The notes: generated from the sequence alone by a model not told the origin. A DNA stretch of 64,000 nt from Paenibacillus durus (GCF_000756615.1 NZ_CP009288.1:5146001-5210000); one strand, 5' to 3'; positions 26,038 to 35,113 are shown, counted from the first letter of the stretch. Program-made: numbers and translations.

Positions 26038-27063
26038 ATGAAATACAAACAGCTAGGCGGCACAGGTCTGATGGTATCGGAATTCTGTCTCGGCACTATG
26101 ACGTTCGGCGGCAAAAATGATCCGATGAGTTCTGTAATGGGGGCTCTTGATGAGCAGGCGGCTGGGCTGCTTGTGAATGAAGCGCTCGAAGCAGGCATTA
26201 ATTTTTTTGATACCGCTAATGTGTACGGCGTGGGTGAGTCGGAAGAGATTTTGGGACGTTCGCTTAAAGGCAAGCGGCATGAAGCGGTGATCGCGACCAA
26301 GGTAAGATTCCGGATGGGACCGGGTCCGAACCAGGTAGGATTATCGAGGGGTCATATTATCCAGCAAGCGGAAGAGAGCCTCAAGCGTCTTGGAACAGAT
26401 TACATCGACCTGTATCAGATTCACGGCCCCGATCCGCTTACGGATTGGGAAGAGACCTTGCGTGCGCTGGACGATCTCGTTCGCAGCGGCAAGGTTCGAT
26501 ATATCGGCTGCTCCAACCTGCAGGGCTGGCAGATGATGAAGGCGAACGGCATTTCCCGGCAACTAGGCCTGCATGACTTCCAAACAACCCAATCTTATTA
26601 TTCGCTGGCCGGGCGCGATGTTGAGCGGGATATTATCCCTGTGCTTCAGGATCAGAAGATGGGCCTCCTCGTATGGAGTCCTTTGGCCGGTGGATTTCTG
26701 TCGGGCAAGTATACGCGGGGCAATCAAGGCGGGGCGGATGACCGGCGCAACAAATTTGATTTTCCTCCGGTTGACCGGGAGAAAGGCTATGTCCTGATTG
26801 ACGTCTTGCAGGAAATCGCAAAGGCGCGGGAAACCTCGGTCGCCAGAATCGCCCTGGCCTGGCTGCTGAATCAACCTGCCGTGACGAGCGTTATTGTTGG
26901 AGCCAAACGGCCTGACCAGCTTCAGGACAATCTTGGGGCATCCGGTATCATTTTGAACGAGGAAGAATTGTCCCGTCTTGATCAAGTCAGCCGTCTGCAG
27001 CCGGAGTATCCATTATGGAACCCCAGCGTTTATATTGAGGATCGTTACCCGAATCAGAACTAA
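26038..27063 (+). CDS. Aldo/keto reductase
   Basis: A 341-residue (alpha/beta)8-barrel NADPH-dependent oxidoreductase. The start signature GGTGLMVSEFCLGTMTFGG is followed by catalytic Asp and Tyr in FFDTANVYG, Lys in VIATKV and His in LYQIHG. The coenzyme-binding end has SVIVGAKRPDQLQDN. It probably reduces aldehydes or ketones in the cytoplasm. The MerR-type promoter and the neighbouring NmlR/AdhR-like regulator suggest a response to reactive carbonyl compounds (inference). GGGAGAG precedes the ATG. A terminator follows 12 bp after the stop. Confidence 0.9.
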   Translation: MKYKQLGGTGLMVSEFCLGTMTFGGKNDPMSSVMGALDEQAAGLLVNEALEAGINFFDTANVYGVGESEEILGRSLKGKRHEAVIATKVRFRMGPGPNQVGLSRGHIIQQAEESLKRLGTDYIDLYQIHGPDPLTDWEETLRALDDLVRSGKVRYIGCSNLQGWQMMKANGISRQLGLHDFQTTQSYYSLAGRDVERDIIPVLQDQKMGLLVWSPLAGGFLSGKYTRGNQGGADDRRNKFDFPPVDREKGYVLIDVLQEIAKARETSVARIALAWLLNQPAVTSVIVGAKRPDQLQDNLGASGIILNEEELSRLDQVSRLQPEYPLWNPSVYIEDRYPNQN

Positions 27064-27074
27064 GCAGCAGAAAA

Positions 27075-27110
27075 AAAGGGATGGGCCGAAATACTTCGGT
27101 TCGTCCCTTT
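27075..27110 (+). terminator. Terminator between aldo-keto reductase and merR genes
   Basis: AAAGGGATGGGCCGAA pairs with TTCGGTTCGTCCCTTT. A-runs on the left and T-runs on the right let it serve both converging genes. Confidence 0.85.
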
Positions 27111-27119
27111 TAGCTTAGA

Positions 27120-27518
27120 TTAACCTGGTTGTCCGGTGCTTTTGATTCCGTCTTTTTCCTTGGAATACATATCGATCTTGAAGTCAATCATCCCGATGTA
27201 GGACATCAGGGTGTTGACCTGATCTTGAACGGTTTTCTTCTGCAGCTCAAGCATTTGTATACGCTCTTCAGTGGTTGCGTCGCCCTGCACGGTAAGCTCG
27301 ACAAATTCCTTCAGCTGTGAAATGGACATGCCCGTTTCGCGGAGGCAGCATATGAATTTAAGCCACTCGATATGCTCATCTTCATAAATGCGGATGCCGC
27401 TTTCGTTGCGTTTGATGAACGGCAGAATGCCCTCTTTTTCATAATATCTTAAGGTGTGGATCGACAAATTGGACTTCTCTGCCACTTGGCCGATCGTATA
27501 CTGCATTTTGAGGCTCAT
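27120..27518 (-). CDS. MerR-family regulator, NmlR/AdhR-like
   Basis: A 132-residue protein with an N-terminal winged helix (YTIGQVAEKSNLSIHTLRYY) and a C-terminal dimerisation coil (ELQKKTVQDQVNTLMSYIGM). There is no metal-binding Cys loop at the C-terminus. A Cys pair in FICCLRETGMS matches the place of the reactive Cys of the NmlR/AdhR group, which sense electrophiles and aldehydes. Its own promoter and the reductase promoter both have 19-bp spacers, so it probably controls both. A GTG or ATG start near 27,518 is possible; MSLKMQYTIG is used here. Confidence 0.85.
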   Translation of the reverse strand: MSLKMQYTIGQVAEKSNLSIHTLRYYEKEGILPFIKRNESGIRIYEDEHIEWLKFICCLRETGMSISQLKEFVELTVQGDATTEERIQMLELQKKTVQDQVNTLMSYIGMIDFKIDMYSKEKDGIKSTGQPG

Positions 27519-27573
27519 TGGTTTGACCTCCGCCTTATTTTAGGTGAACCTTGGATTCAGGTACGTTATCTTC

Positions 27574-27604
27574 ATTATAGGTCCTAGAGTAAGATCGAAG
27601 TCAA
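27574..27604 (-). promoter_or_regulatory. merR promoter with 19-bp spacer
   Basis: On the minus strand TTGACT and TATAAT are separated by exactly 19 bp. The spacer contains ACTCTAGG, half of the dyad in the reductase promoter. This points to autoregulation. Confidence 0.75.
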
Positions 27605-27669
27605 GCTTCCAATGGGGGGCGGCGGGCTGGTCAATACCCATCGCAGTCTTCCCTTGCCGGCTTGCGCCG

Positions 27670-27713
27670 AAAAAGGCCTTGAACTCTACTCGCGCAGACA
27701 TTCATGGCCTTTT
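27670..27713 (-). terminator. Terminator of the MFS transporter gene
   Basis: AAAGGCCATGAA pairs with TTCAAGGCCTTTTT with one mismatch, ending in a T-run, 38 bp after the MFS stop. Confidence 0.75.
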
Positions 27714-27750
27714 GTGATCATTGAAAAAATGTTGTCATTTAAGCACCCTT

Positions 27751-29184
27751 TTACTCGCGCAGCGATTTCGCTTCCATAACAGCGGCCTTTTTTTGCTTAA
27801 GCCCAATAAACGATACGAGAATGCCAATAATCGCAATCACAGCGTCAATAATAAAGGCCATATGAATCGCTCCGGTTAAATCCGAGGGCTCCATCGTTTC
27901 CAGAGTAGCGTTAGTACCGAGGCTTGCCGAGATAATGGCCATGATGACAGCCAATCCGATCGCTCCGCCAATTTGCTGCCCGGTAGAGACGATAGCGGAT
28001 GCAACCCCCTGTTCTTTCATATCAATTCCTGTGCTTGCCGCAATGAACATCGTTGTAAAAATAAAGGCCTGACCAATACCGATGATAACGGTACCCGGAA
28101 TGATCCCCCATGCCGATCCGTGTTCAGAGAGCTGGGTGAGCAGCATAAAACCAATCGCGCCAAGTCCCATACCGCTTGCAATGGTACCGGCTGTACCTAC
28201 GGTTGCCAGCATTTTGTTAATCAGCTTCGCACCTATAAAAGCGCTAATGGTCAGCGGCAGGAAGCTTAAGCCGGATTGAATGGCAGAGTAATGCAGTACC
28301 TCTTGCGTGTATAGCGTGAGGAAGTAGTATAGCGTACCGAATGATGCGGAGAACAACGCTGCGGTAATCGCGGCCCCAGTCAAACTCCGTATCCGAAACA
28401 GTCTGAAGGGGATCAAAGGATCTCTTGTACGATTTTCAATGACCACGAACAGCAGTAGCAGAATAGCGCCGATAATGCCAGGAATAATAGCTGATGGATG
28501 AAGCCAGCCAACGACCGGGGCTTGAATAAGATAATTTACAATCAAGATCATGCCGGCCGTTACGGAGATAGCGCCTGCTGCGTCAAAATGGCGTTTTACA
28601 GATGCCGCCTTGCTCTCCAAAAGCGTGATCGGAGCGAGGATAATAACGAAAATAGCTATTGGCACATTGACAAAAAAGGTGGCTTCCCATCCAATAAAGC
28701 TGGTTAACACGCCGCCAAGCAATAACCCAATGGACATGCCCACTCCACCCATTGCCGCCCAAATGCCTAATGCACGGTTGCGTTCCGGGCCTTCTTCAAA
28801 GTTGGACATGATCAGTGACAGCGTAGCCGGTGACAGCAGCGCTCCGCCTAGGCCTTGGAGTCCCCTTGCAATAATGAGGAACAGCTGAGAGTCTGCGAGA
28901 CCGCCAAGCAGAGAGCCTAAACCGAAGATCCCCATGGCAATAATGAACATCCGCCGTCTGCCCAGCAAATCAGACAATCTTCCGCCGATAAGGAGGAATC
29001 CTCCAAAGGCCAGGGAAAACGCGCTGATGACCCACTGCAGCTGGTTCGCACTAAAGCCCAAGTCTGCTGCAAGGGAAGGCAGAGCTACAAAAATAATCGT
29101 GTAATCAAGAGCCAAAATTAATTGGGATAAAGCAAGAATCGTCAAAGCCAATCCTTTGTGTCTAGTCGAATTCATGAAATCCAC
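27751..29184 (-). CDS. MFS multidrug exporter, DHA2 (14-TM) family
   Basis: A 477-residue proton-driven drug exporter of the EmrB/QacA type. The typical first segment LALDYTIIFVALPSLAADLG is followed by motif A GRLSDLLGRRRMF and motif C GWEATFFVNVPIA near TM5. About 14 hydrophobic helices can be counted. It ends in a short cytoplasmic tail. Its promoter region holds one copy of the AGAYY..TTYRGTC operator shared with the TetR gene upstream, so TetR repression is likely. The substrate is unknown. Confidence 0.9.
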   Translation of the reverse strand: MDFMNSTRHKGLALTILALSQLILALDYTIIFVALPSLAADLGFSANQLQWVISAFSLAFGGFLLIGGRLSDLLGRRRMFIIAMGIFGLGSLLGGLADSQLFLIIARGLQGLGGALLSPATLSLIMSNFEEGPERNRALGIWAAMGGVGMSIGLLLGGVLTSFIGWEATFFVNVPIAIFVIILAPITLLESKAASVKRHFDAAGAISVTAGMILIVNYLIQAPVVGWLHPSAIIPGIIGAILLLLFVVIENRTRDPLIPFRLFRIRSLTGAAITAALFSASFGTLYYFLTLYTQEVLHYSAIQSGLSFLPLTISAFIGAKLINKMLATVGTAGTIASGMGLGAIGFMLLTQLSEHGSAWGIIPGTVIIGIGQAFIFTTMFIAASTGIDMKEQGVASAIVSTGQQIGGAIGLAVIMAIISASLGTNATLETMEPSDLTGAIHMAFIIDAVIAIIGILVSFIGLKQKKAAVMEAKSLRE

Positions 29185-29196
29185 TCCTTTTTTATC

Positions 29197-29210
29197 AGAC
29201 CTTTCAGTCT
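29197..29210. promoter_or_regulatory. Probable TetR operator, site 1 (MFS promoter)
   Basis: AGACCTTTCAGTCT lies 13 bp upstream of the MFS start and fits the pattern shared by four sites in this locus. Confidence 0.6.
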
Positions 29211-29345
29211 AATTAATACAGCGGGAATAGGGTCAACAAATGGTCGACTCTACCCCCGAATTCCACCTACATAAGAGCCCGTCAAATTCCAGACCAATCG
29301 ATCTAAAAATCCGAAAATATAATGAAGCGTCTTTTATGCGCTCCA

Positions 29346-29930
29346 TTAATTATCCAGCTTAGAAAGTGTAACGGCAGCAATATCATCCAAAACTTTAGGA
29401 TCGGTGGTTAATTTAGCCACTTGGGTCAGCGAATATCTTTCATGGTACAAATACCGTGCAAGAGCAAGCAAATCACGGTCTCCGCTTAGTTCACCCTGAT
29501 TTCGGGCGCGAACCAGCGCTTCATAAAAGGCTTGTACCAAACGTGTCATATCCCGTTCAAAAAACGCTGCGATTTCCGGATCATGAGGAACCTGATCAAT
29601 GGCGCTATGCATAATGAAGCATTCCTTGCGGCGTAGCTCATCTTGCAGAACGGCCACAATTTCATGAAAAATATCAGCAATCGCTTTTTTTACCGAATCT
29701 GAGCGTTCCAAATACGAAATGACTGCATCCGATTTCTCATTTACATAATGTTTTACAGCCTTGATGAAGAGATCCCGCTTGGTACCATAGGTATCGTACA
29801 GACTTTGGCGCGCTATCCCTAGCCCATCGAGTAAATTTTGCAGCGAAGTGCCTTCGTAACCGTAATGCCCAAATACCTCCATAGCCTTGTGCAGAACAAG
29901 CGTTGTATCGAATTCCTTGCTTCTTGCCAT
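29346..29930 (-). CDS. TetR/AcrR-family repressor
   Basis: A 194-residue protein. The N-terminal HTH (EVFGHYGYEGTSLQNLLDGL, then GIARQSLYDTYGTKRDLF) is typical of TetR repressors with an LYDTYG recognition helix. The C-terminal helical ligand domain is of the common TetR_C type. It sits between the MFS exporter and a SnoaL-like gene, all on the minus strand and all with the same operator motif upstream. It probably represses all three until a ligand binds. The ligand is unknown. Confidence 0.9.
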   Translation of the reverse strand: MARSKEFDTTLVLHKAMEVFGHYGYEGTSLQNLLDGLGIARQSLYDTYGTKRDLFIKAVKHYVNEKSDAVISYLERSDSVKKAIADIFHEIVAVLQDELRRKECFIMHSAIDQVPHDPEIAAFFERDMTRLVQAFYEALVRARNQGELSGDRDLLALARYLYHERYSLTQVAKLTTDPKVLDDIAAVTLSKLDN

Positions 29931-29976
29931 TGCCTAACGAACACTCCTCCCTTGTGACATTTATATTATCTTTTCC

Positions 29977-29990
29977 AGATTATTCAGTCA
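29977..29990. promoter_or_regulatory. Probable TetR operator, site 2 (own promoter)
   Basis: AGATTATTCAGTCA lies 46 bp upstream of the tetR start and fits the shared motif. Confidence 0.6.
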
Positions 29991-29999
29991 ATATTATTT

Positions 30000-30458
30000 T
30001 TAAACCCCGGAGAATTCAACGGCTTCATTCATACTGCCAACCGATTCAATCGCCACCAGCGGATTCCAGAAGTCCCGGTAGCGCGTAATGAGGCCATCTT
30101 TCGTTTCAACGACACTAATGTACGTCTGATTGTAAGGGTTCCCCGTCTCTCTGTGCTTCCCGGCGGATTTGAATTCCGCAATCACAAGCTCGGGGTCAAC
30201 GGCCGGATGGAACTCGAGATCTGTAAATTGCACCTCGAAGTGTTTCGGGAAGTTCAGCATATATTCGTACATGTCGGCTTTACCTTGTTTATATTCAGGA
30301 AATCCTGCCGGGCCGTAAGGGAATTCCAGGATACCGTCTTTGTGCCAAAGGCTGATCCACGCTTCAATATCTCCACCCGACAAATATTTCAAATGATTCC
30401 GAAATGTCTCCTGTGCCCGCTCGCGAATGACTCCTGCTGTAAGTTTGTTGTTGTTCAT
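30000..30458 (-). CDS. SnoaL-like / NTF2-fold protein
   Basis: A 152-residue protein with the small cone-shaped fold of the SnoaL/ketosteroid-isomerase group. It has an N-terminal helix (AQETFRNHLKYLSGGDIEAW), WISLWHKDGILEFPYG and the terminal strands ITRYRDFWNPLVA. Members act as isomerases, cyclases or binding proteins, and the role here cannot be told. It is coregulated with the TetR and MFS genes by the shared operator. A good AGGAGG-like site precedes the ATG. Confidence 0.8.
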   Translation of the reverse strand: MNNNKLTAGVIRERAQETFRNHLKYLSGGDIEAWISLWHKDGILEFPYGPAGFPEYKQGKADMYEYMLNFPKHFEVQFTDLEFHPAVDPELVIAEFKSAGKHRETGNPYNQTYISVVETKDGLITRYRDFWNPLVAIESVGSMNEAVEFSGV

Positions 30459-30480
30459 TTTATTTTCCTCCTTTTAATTT

Positions 30481-30494
30481 AGACTATTCAGTCT
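30481..30494. promoter_or_regulatory. Probable TetR operator, site 3 (SnoaL promoter)
   Basis: AGACTATTCAGTCT is the most symmetric of the four copies, 22 bp upstream of the SnoaL-like start. Confidence 0.6.
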
Positions 30495-30590
30495 GTAATG
30501 TTCAAAAAAATAACATCTTCCATTAAGTATTAAAATTCCCTACTGTGATTATCGTTGACCACCTCCTTGTGATTTCATCTTACACTTTCC

Positions 30591-30604
30591 AGATCGTTTG
30601 GTCA
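30591..30604. promoter_or_regulatory. Probable TetR operator, site 4
   Basis: AGATCGTTTGGTCA lies about 110 bp upstream of site 3 and fits the motif less well. It could be a second operator for the SnoaL-like gene. Confidence 0.4.
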
Positions 30605-30635
30605 AGAATTATTTTTAAATGATTTTCTGCCTTAA

Positions 30636-30664
30636 GAAAAAGACCATTCCCATGAGGAACAGTC
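30636..30664 (-). terminator. Terminator at the end of the ars operon
   Basis: GACTGTTCC / GGAATGGTC hairpin followed by TTTTTC on the minus strand, shortly after the phosphatase stop. Confidence 0.8.
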
Positions 30665-30682
30665 TCTCAGCTTCATATGTGA

Positions 30683-31114
30683 TCACTTGGATGGATACAA
30701 GCCCTTCAGCACATCACGCATTTCTTGTTTAATGTTGATATCCGGGCGCTTTTCTTTGGCAAAGCCTTCCGCCTCTTCCACGGTAGCAGCCAAACCCAAT
30801 TCCAGTAATAGACCAGTGGCTACTGTTCCTGTCCGGTTTCGTCCTCCTGAGCAATGAAAATACACCGTTTTCCCGCTATTCACGGCTTCTTTTACAGCCT
30901 GTATGGCCGCATGCACAGAACCCTCCTGGCCGGTTTGATCCTCCACAATCGGATAATGATGACGGGTTACTTGTACCGGAAAGCCTTCCGCCTCTGTTCC
31001 GTTATCTCTCAAATCAAAAACATCTGAAATCTCCTGTTCCTGCAGAGCCTCAAGCAGCCCATTCTCCCCGCCAATATATACTTTGCCTTGAACAAGCTCA
31101 TGATAATTTGCCAT
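30683..31114 (-). CDS. Cys-X5-Arg protein phosphatase-like protein, last gene of the ars operon
   Basis: A 143-residue protein with the P-loop HCSGGRNRTG, which is the Cys-X5-Arg signature of dual-specificity/tyrosine phosphatases. FDLRDNGTEAEGF supplies a plausible general-acid loop. It starts 25 bp after arsA (GGAGAG before ATG) and is followed by the terminator, so it is cotranscribed with the arsenic genes. The fold could remove phosphate from protein or small molecules, or act on arsenate-like oxyanions. The substrate is unknown. Confidence 0.8.
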   Translation of the reverse strand: MANYHELVQGKVYIGGENGLLEALQEQEISDVFDLRDNGTEAEGFPVQVTRHHYPIVEDQTGQEGSVHAAIQAVKEAVNSGKTVYFHCSGGRNRTGTVATGLLLELGLAATVEEAEGFAKEKRPDINIKQEMRDVLKGLYPSK

Positions 31115-31139
31115 TGCAGTTCTCTCCTATGCGTTATTA

Positions 31140-32924
31140 TTAGTCTTTCTGTCCAGGAATACTTTCAGCAAGCATCTTCAGTTGTTCATAACCCGCAACT
31201 TCATTCGGTTCCCAAGGAATAATTGCAGCATGGCCGTCAGAAACTTGATTAACCATCCTGATCCATTCCAGCTCGGCATAACCACGCCCGCTAAGGATTG
31301 GATCCGTTGTTCCTGCTGCGGCAAAGCTTTGATTGATCACCCACCAATTTGTAGGGATACCAGCACGTTTCAGATCTTTTTCCAGACGCGAGGCTTCATA
31401 GACAGGGGTGGCCTCCGCTAACGTGACGATAACAACACTCGTTTCCTTCGGATCACGGAGCCTTGGCAGCAAATGCTGAACCGAATCCGGAATCAAGCCG
31501 GAGGAACGGGCAATCTCCTTGTGATACACCTGGGTCGCATCCAGCAATAACAGGGTATGACCTGTCGGCGCCGTATCTATTACTACAATTTCTTCCTTGG
31601 AATGCTCCACCAAATTGGCAAATGCCCGAAATACAGCGATTTCTTCTGTGCATGGGGATCTTAAATCCTCTTCCAAAAAGGCGAGCCCTTCTTCATCGAG
31701 TGAATCGGCATTTTGGCTCAAGACTTCATTCTGGTATCTTTCCAGTTCAACCTTGGGATCGACCCGGCTGAGGGTGATCCTATCCGCAGTCTCACCAAAA
31801 ACATGCTGCAAATGCGCAGCAGGATCAGTCGTGCTCAGATGAACCCGGTGTCCGCGTTCGGCAAGCCCAACCGCAATGGCACATGCAATCGTTGACTTTC
31901 CTACACCGCCTTTTCCCATTGTAAAAATGACTCGGATACCATCGGTGTCCAGATCATTAATCAGGGTTCCAAGCGGCGGGATCGAACTGCCAATATCTGC
32001 GGATGCATTATTTTCGGCAGCTGCAGGAGTCGGGTTGAAAAAATCACGAAGGCTCTTAATCCCGGTCACGTTAAAAGGAGCTAATGGAATGTGGTACATT
32101 GGCATCGCTAGGAGTTCAGTCGGCATTTGCTCTAAAGCCCGTACCTGCCTCTTAACAAATCCTTTGGATACAGGATCTTCTTCGGTGCATGAAGAGAGCA
32201 AACCATTAATTACCAGAATCTGGTTCTCAATCCCGGTGCTCTTCAGCTCGGATGACGCGCGGGCCGCCTCCATTAAGGGAGAGTGTTCCAGACGGGTAAC
32301 AAGAATCAGCGTGGTCTGTTCATCATCCGACAAGGTTTGAACGGCCTGTTGGTATAATGTTTTCTTAGCTTCCAGACCGGCTAGCGGACCCAGGCAAGAT
32401 GCGCCATGTGTACTCTCATCCAGGAATCCGCTCCACGCCGCGGGAAGCTGCAGCAGACGCAGCGTATGGCCCGTAGGTGCGGTATCGAACAGGATATGAT
32501 CAAATTGGGATTTTACATGTGCATCGGTCAGAAGTGTCGTAAATTCATCAAAAGCAGCGATTTCTACCGTGCATGCGCCTGACAGCTGCTCTTCCATAGT
32601 GGAGATAACCGAATCAGGCAGGACACCCCGGTAGGGAGCGACCACCTTCGCTTTATACTCTTCCGCAGCTGACTCCGGGTCTAAATTGGCGGCAAAAAGA
32701 TTGGGAACACCCTCAATTGATGCCGGATGATTGGAGAGCTCCATACCAAAGACATCCTGCAGATTGGAGGCGGGATCGGTGCTAACAAGCAGGACCCGTT
32801 TACCCGAGTCGGCCAGCGCTACCGCCGCTGCACAGGCTGTTGACGTTTTGCCTACCCCTCCTTTGCCTGTAAAGAACAAATATGGGGTGCTCAGGATATT
32901 AAGCGGATCAAACCGGATGGACAT
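31140..32924 (-). CDS. arsA: ArsA arsenite-pump ATPase
   Basis: A 594-residue tandem ATPase. Each half has a deviant Walker A loop (FFTGKGGVGKTSTACA near residue 20 and FTMGKGGVGKSTIACA near 335) and the signal-transduction motif DTAPTGHTL. The metalloid-binding Cys are present in GACTVEI, GASCLGPL and SPCTEEI. ArsA binds ArsB and powers arsenite export at the membrane. It follows arsD by 17 bp, the usual order. Confidence 0.95.
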   Translation of the reverse strand: MSIRFDPLNILSTPYLFFTGKGGVGKTSTACAAAVALADSGKRVLLVSTDPASNLQDVFGMELSNHPASIEGVPNLFAANLDPESAAEEYKAKVVAPYRGVLPDSVISTMEEQLSGACTVEIAAFDEFTTLLTDAHVKSQFDHILFDTAPTGHTLRLLQLPAAWSGFLDESTHGASCLGPLAGLEAKKTLYQQAVQTLSDDEQTTLILVTRLEHSPLMEAARASSELKSTGIENQILVINGLLSSCTEEDPVSKGFVKRQVRALEQMPTELLAMPMYHIPLAPFNVTGIKSLRDFFNPTPAAAENNASADIGSSIPPLGTLINDLDTDGIRVIFTMGKGGVGKSTIACAIAVGLAERGHRVHLSTTDPAAHLQHVFGETADRITLSRVDPKVELERYQNEVLSQNADSLDEEGLAFLEEDLRSPCTEEIAVFRAFANLVEHSKEEIVVIDTAPTGHTLLLLDATQVYHKEIARSSGLIPDSVQHLLPRLRDPKETSVVIVTLAEATPVYEASRLEKDLKRAGIPTNWWVINQSFAAAGTTDPILSGRGYAELEWIRMVNQVSDGHAAIIPWEPNEVAGYEQLKMLAESIPGQKD

Positions 32925-32941
32925 GCCGCCCTCTCCTTCCC

Positions 32942-33310
32942 TTATAGTGATTTCACCTTTAACGGCAGACGCACTTTAGGCTTCTGTATGAGTTCGGATG
33001 CCGGGAACCCCGTCCACTCTTCCAGTTCTTCATTCGAGGGGTATCTTTGCTTTTTAACCACTTGTCCATCTACGATAATTACAGGCAATACATCCGGACC
33101 TTCATCAGCAAGCAATTGTCTTATCACATTGTTGGCCACAAAGGCATCCGGCTCACTGGTCAAATTATATCTGGATACGCTAAACTCTCTCTTCTTCAAA
33201 TTATGAACCACCGCAGAGATACGGATTAATTCCGGATCAACGACAGGGCCGCAAACTCCAGTGGAACAGCACATGGCCGGATCATAAATCTCTATGGATT
33301 TCATAAACAC
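32942..33310 (-). CDS. arsD: ArsD arsenic metallochaperone
   Basis: A 122-residue protein with the N-terminal CC...C site (DPAMCCSTGVCGP) that binds As(III) and passes it to ArsA. The rest is thioredoxin-like (LPVIIVDGQVVKKQRYPS). The start may be the GTG at 33,310 or the ATG two codons on; GGGAG precedes both. The C-terminal vicinal Cys pairs of some ArsD proteins are absent, as in many homologues. Confidence 0.93.
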   Translation of the reverse strand: MFMKSIEIYDPAMCCSTGVCGPVVDPELIRISAVVHNLKKREFSVSRYNLTSEPDAFVANNVIRQLLADEGPDVLPVIIVDGQVVKKQRYPSNEELEEWTGFPASELIQKPKVRLPLKVKSL

Positions 33311-33361
33311 GGGTCTCCCTTCTTTGAAAAAAGCCGGGATCTCTCCCAGCCTGACTTTTCA

Positions 33362-33781
33362 TTATTCGCCGGTTTCGGCAAATTGTTTAATGCGTGCTCC
33401 AACCTGATCACGGACCCGCTGGAACACCGCCCATTTCTCTTCTTCCGTTCCTTGCGCCTTGGCGGGATCGTCAAATCCCCAGTGTTCACGTTTCACCTTC
33501 GGAGGGGTAACCGGACATTTGTCCGCGGCATCTCCGCATAACGTAACGACCAGATCGGCGTTATTCAGCAGCTCAGAATCAATAATATCAGAGGTCTGCC
33601 CCGAGATATCAATGCTCACTTCACTCATAGCTTGTACAGCTTTCGGATTAAGGCCATGGGCCTCAATACCGGCGCTATAAATATTCCACCCGTCACTGAG
33701 GTATTTCTTTGCCCAGCCTTCCGCCATCTGGCTTCGACAGGAGTTTCCTGTACACAAAAAGTAAATGGTTTTCTTGTCCAT
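33362..33781 (-). CDS. arsC: Arsenate reductase, thioredoxin-coupled type
   Basis: A 139-residue protein of the low-molecular-weight phosphatase fold. The nucleophile loop is CTGNSCRSQMAEGW, and the two resolving Cys lie in TLCGDAADKCPV. Together they make the Cys10-Cys82-Cys89 relay known from Staphylococcus and Bacillus. It reduces arsenate to arsenite for export by ArsB. It has a clear AGGAG site. Confidence 0.95.
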   Translation of the reverse strand: MDKKTIYFLCTGNSCRSQMAEGWAKKYLSDGWNIYSAGIEAHGLNPKAVQAMSEVSIDISGQTSDIIDSELLNNADLVVTLCGDAADKCPVTPPKVKREHWGFDDPAKAQGTEEEKWAVFQRVRDQVGARIKQFAETGE

Positions 33782-33802
33782 CGGTAATTATCTCCTTTAA
33801 AT

Positions 33803-35113
33803 TTAAAATAGGGTTAACCTTAAATAGAGGCCCAAAAGGGTGATAAACAGGGTAGGAATCGTCAGGATGATGCCTGTTCTAAAATACGTCCCCCAAGAGA
33901 TCTTCACACCTTTGGCCGAAAGCACATGCAGCCACAGCAGTGTGGCGAGCGAACCGATCGGCGTAATCTTCGGCCCTAAATCCGAACCGATGACATTCGC
34001 GTAAATCAAAGCTTCCTTAATAAGTCCCGTGGCATGCGAAGCATCTATGGCCAGCGCGTCAATCATAACCGTAGGCATGTTATTCATCACCGATGAAATG
34101 ACCGCTGCAATAAAGCCCATCCCCATCGTCGCGGCAAACAGCCCTTGACCGGCAGCGCCTTGAATCACGTCAGCCAGGACATCCGTGAGACCGGCATTTC
34201 GCAGCCCGTACACCACGACATACATCCCGATGGAGAAGAACACGATCGCCCAAGGCGCCCCTTTAACCACTTCCATTGCAGGTACGAAAGGACTTCTTCT
34301 TGCCATAAGCAGGAAAATGATCGCGATCACCCCGGCTATAGCGGAAACGGGAATATTCAGGAACTCACTGACGAAGTACCCGGCCAGCAGAACCGCAAGG
34401 ACAATCCAGGACAGCTTGAACATTTTCTTGTCTTTGATAGCCTCTTCGGGATTTTTTAGCTGTGAGCCGTCAAACTGTCTCGGGATGCTTTGGCGGAAAA
34501 AGAGGTACAGAACCAAGATGCTGGCCGCCAGGGAAAACAAGGTAGGCATAATCATATGCCCCGCGTATTCCATAAAGGTCACCCCGAAGAAATCAGCGGA
34601 CACAATGTTGACCAGATTGCTGACGACGAGGGGCAGCGAGGTTGTATCGGCAATAAATCCACTGGCGATGATGAATGGAAACACCTTTTTCTCATCAAAA
34701 TGGAGCGCACGCACCATAGCCAGCACAATCGGAGTCAGGATGAGCGCCGCACCGTCATTGGCAAAAAAGGCGGCCACAACCGCACCAAGAATGGTGACAT
34801 AAATGAACATCCGGATTCCATTCCCGCGCGCCGCTCTCGCCATATGTAGGGCAGCCCATTCGAAAAACCCGATTTTATCAAGGATTAAGGAAATGAGAAT
34901 GATCGCAATGAAAGCTAACGTGGCATTCCACACAATCAGGGTCACATCGAGCACATCGTTAAAAGTCACTACACCCGCAAGCAGAGCCAAAACCGCCCCG
35001 CCGCATGCCGACCATCCAATCGATAAATTCCGGGGCTGCCAAATGACAAAGATTAAAGTAACAACAAAAATAAAACCCGCTAACAATACTGAAACCAATC
35101 CGCCGACCTCCAA
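33803..35113 (-). CDS. arsB: ArsB arsenite efflux permease
   Basis: A 436-residue membrane protein of the ArsB/NhaD ion-transporter superfamily with about 12 helices. Conserved parts include AALHMARAARGNGIRMFIYV, FFANDGAALILTPIV and NVIGSDLGPKITPIGSLATL. It exports arsenite, alone with proton-motive force or with the ArsA ATPase. Its ATG directly follows the arsR stop, so the two are coupled. Confidence 0.93.
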   Translation of the reverse strand: MEVGGLVSVLLAGFIFVVTLIFVIWQPRNLSIGWSACGGAVLALLAGVVTFNDVLDVTLIVWNATLAFIAIILISLILDKIGFFEWAALHMARAARGNGIRMFIYVTILGAVVAAFFANDGAALILTPIVLAMVRALHFDEKKVFPFIIASGFIADTTSLPLVVSNLVNIVSADFFGVTFMEYAGHMIMPTLFSLAASILVLYLFFRQSIPRQFDGSQLKNPEEAIKDKKMFKLSWIVLAVLLAGYFVSEFLNIPVSAIAGVIAIIFLLMARRSPFVPAMEVVKGAPWAIVFFSIGMYVVVYGLRNAGLTDVLADVIQGAAGQGLFAATMGMGFIAAVISSVMNNMPTVMIDALAIDASHATGLIKEALIYANVIGSDLGPKITPIGSLATLLWLHVLSAKGVKISWGTYFRTGIILTIPTLFITLLGLYLRLTLF

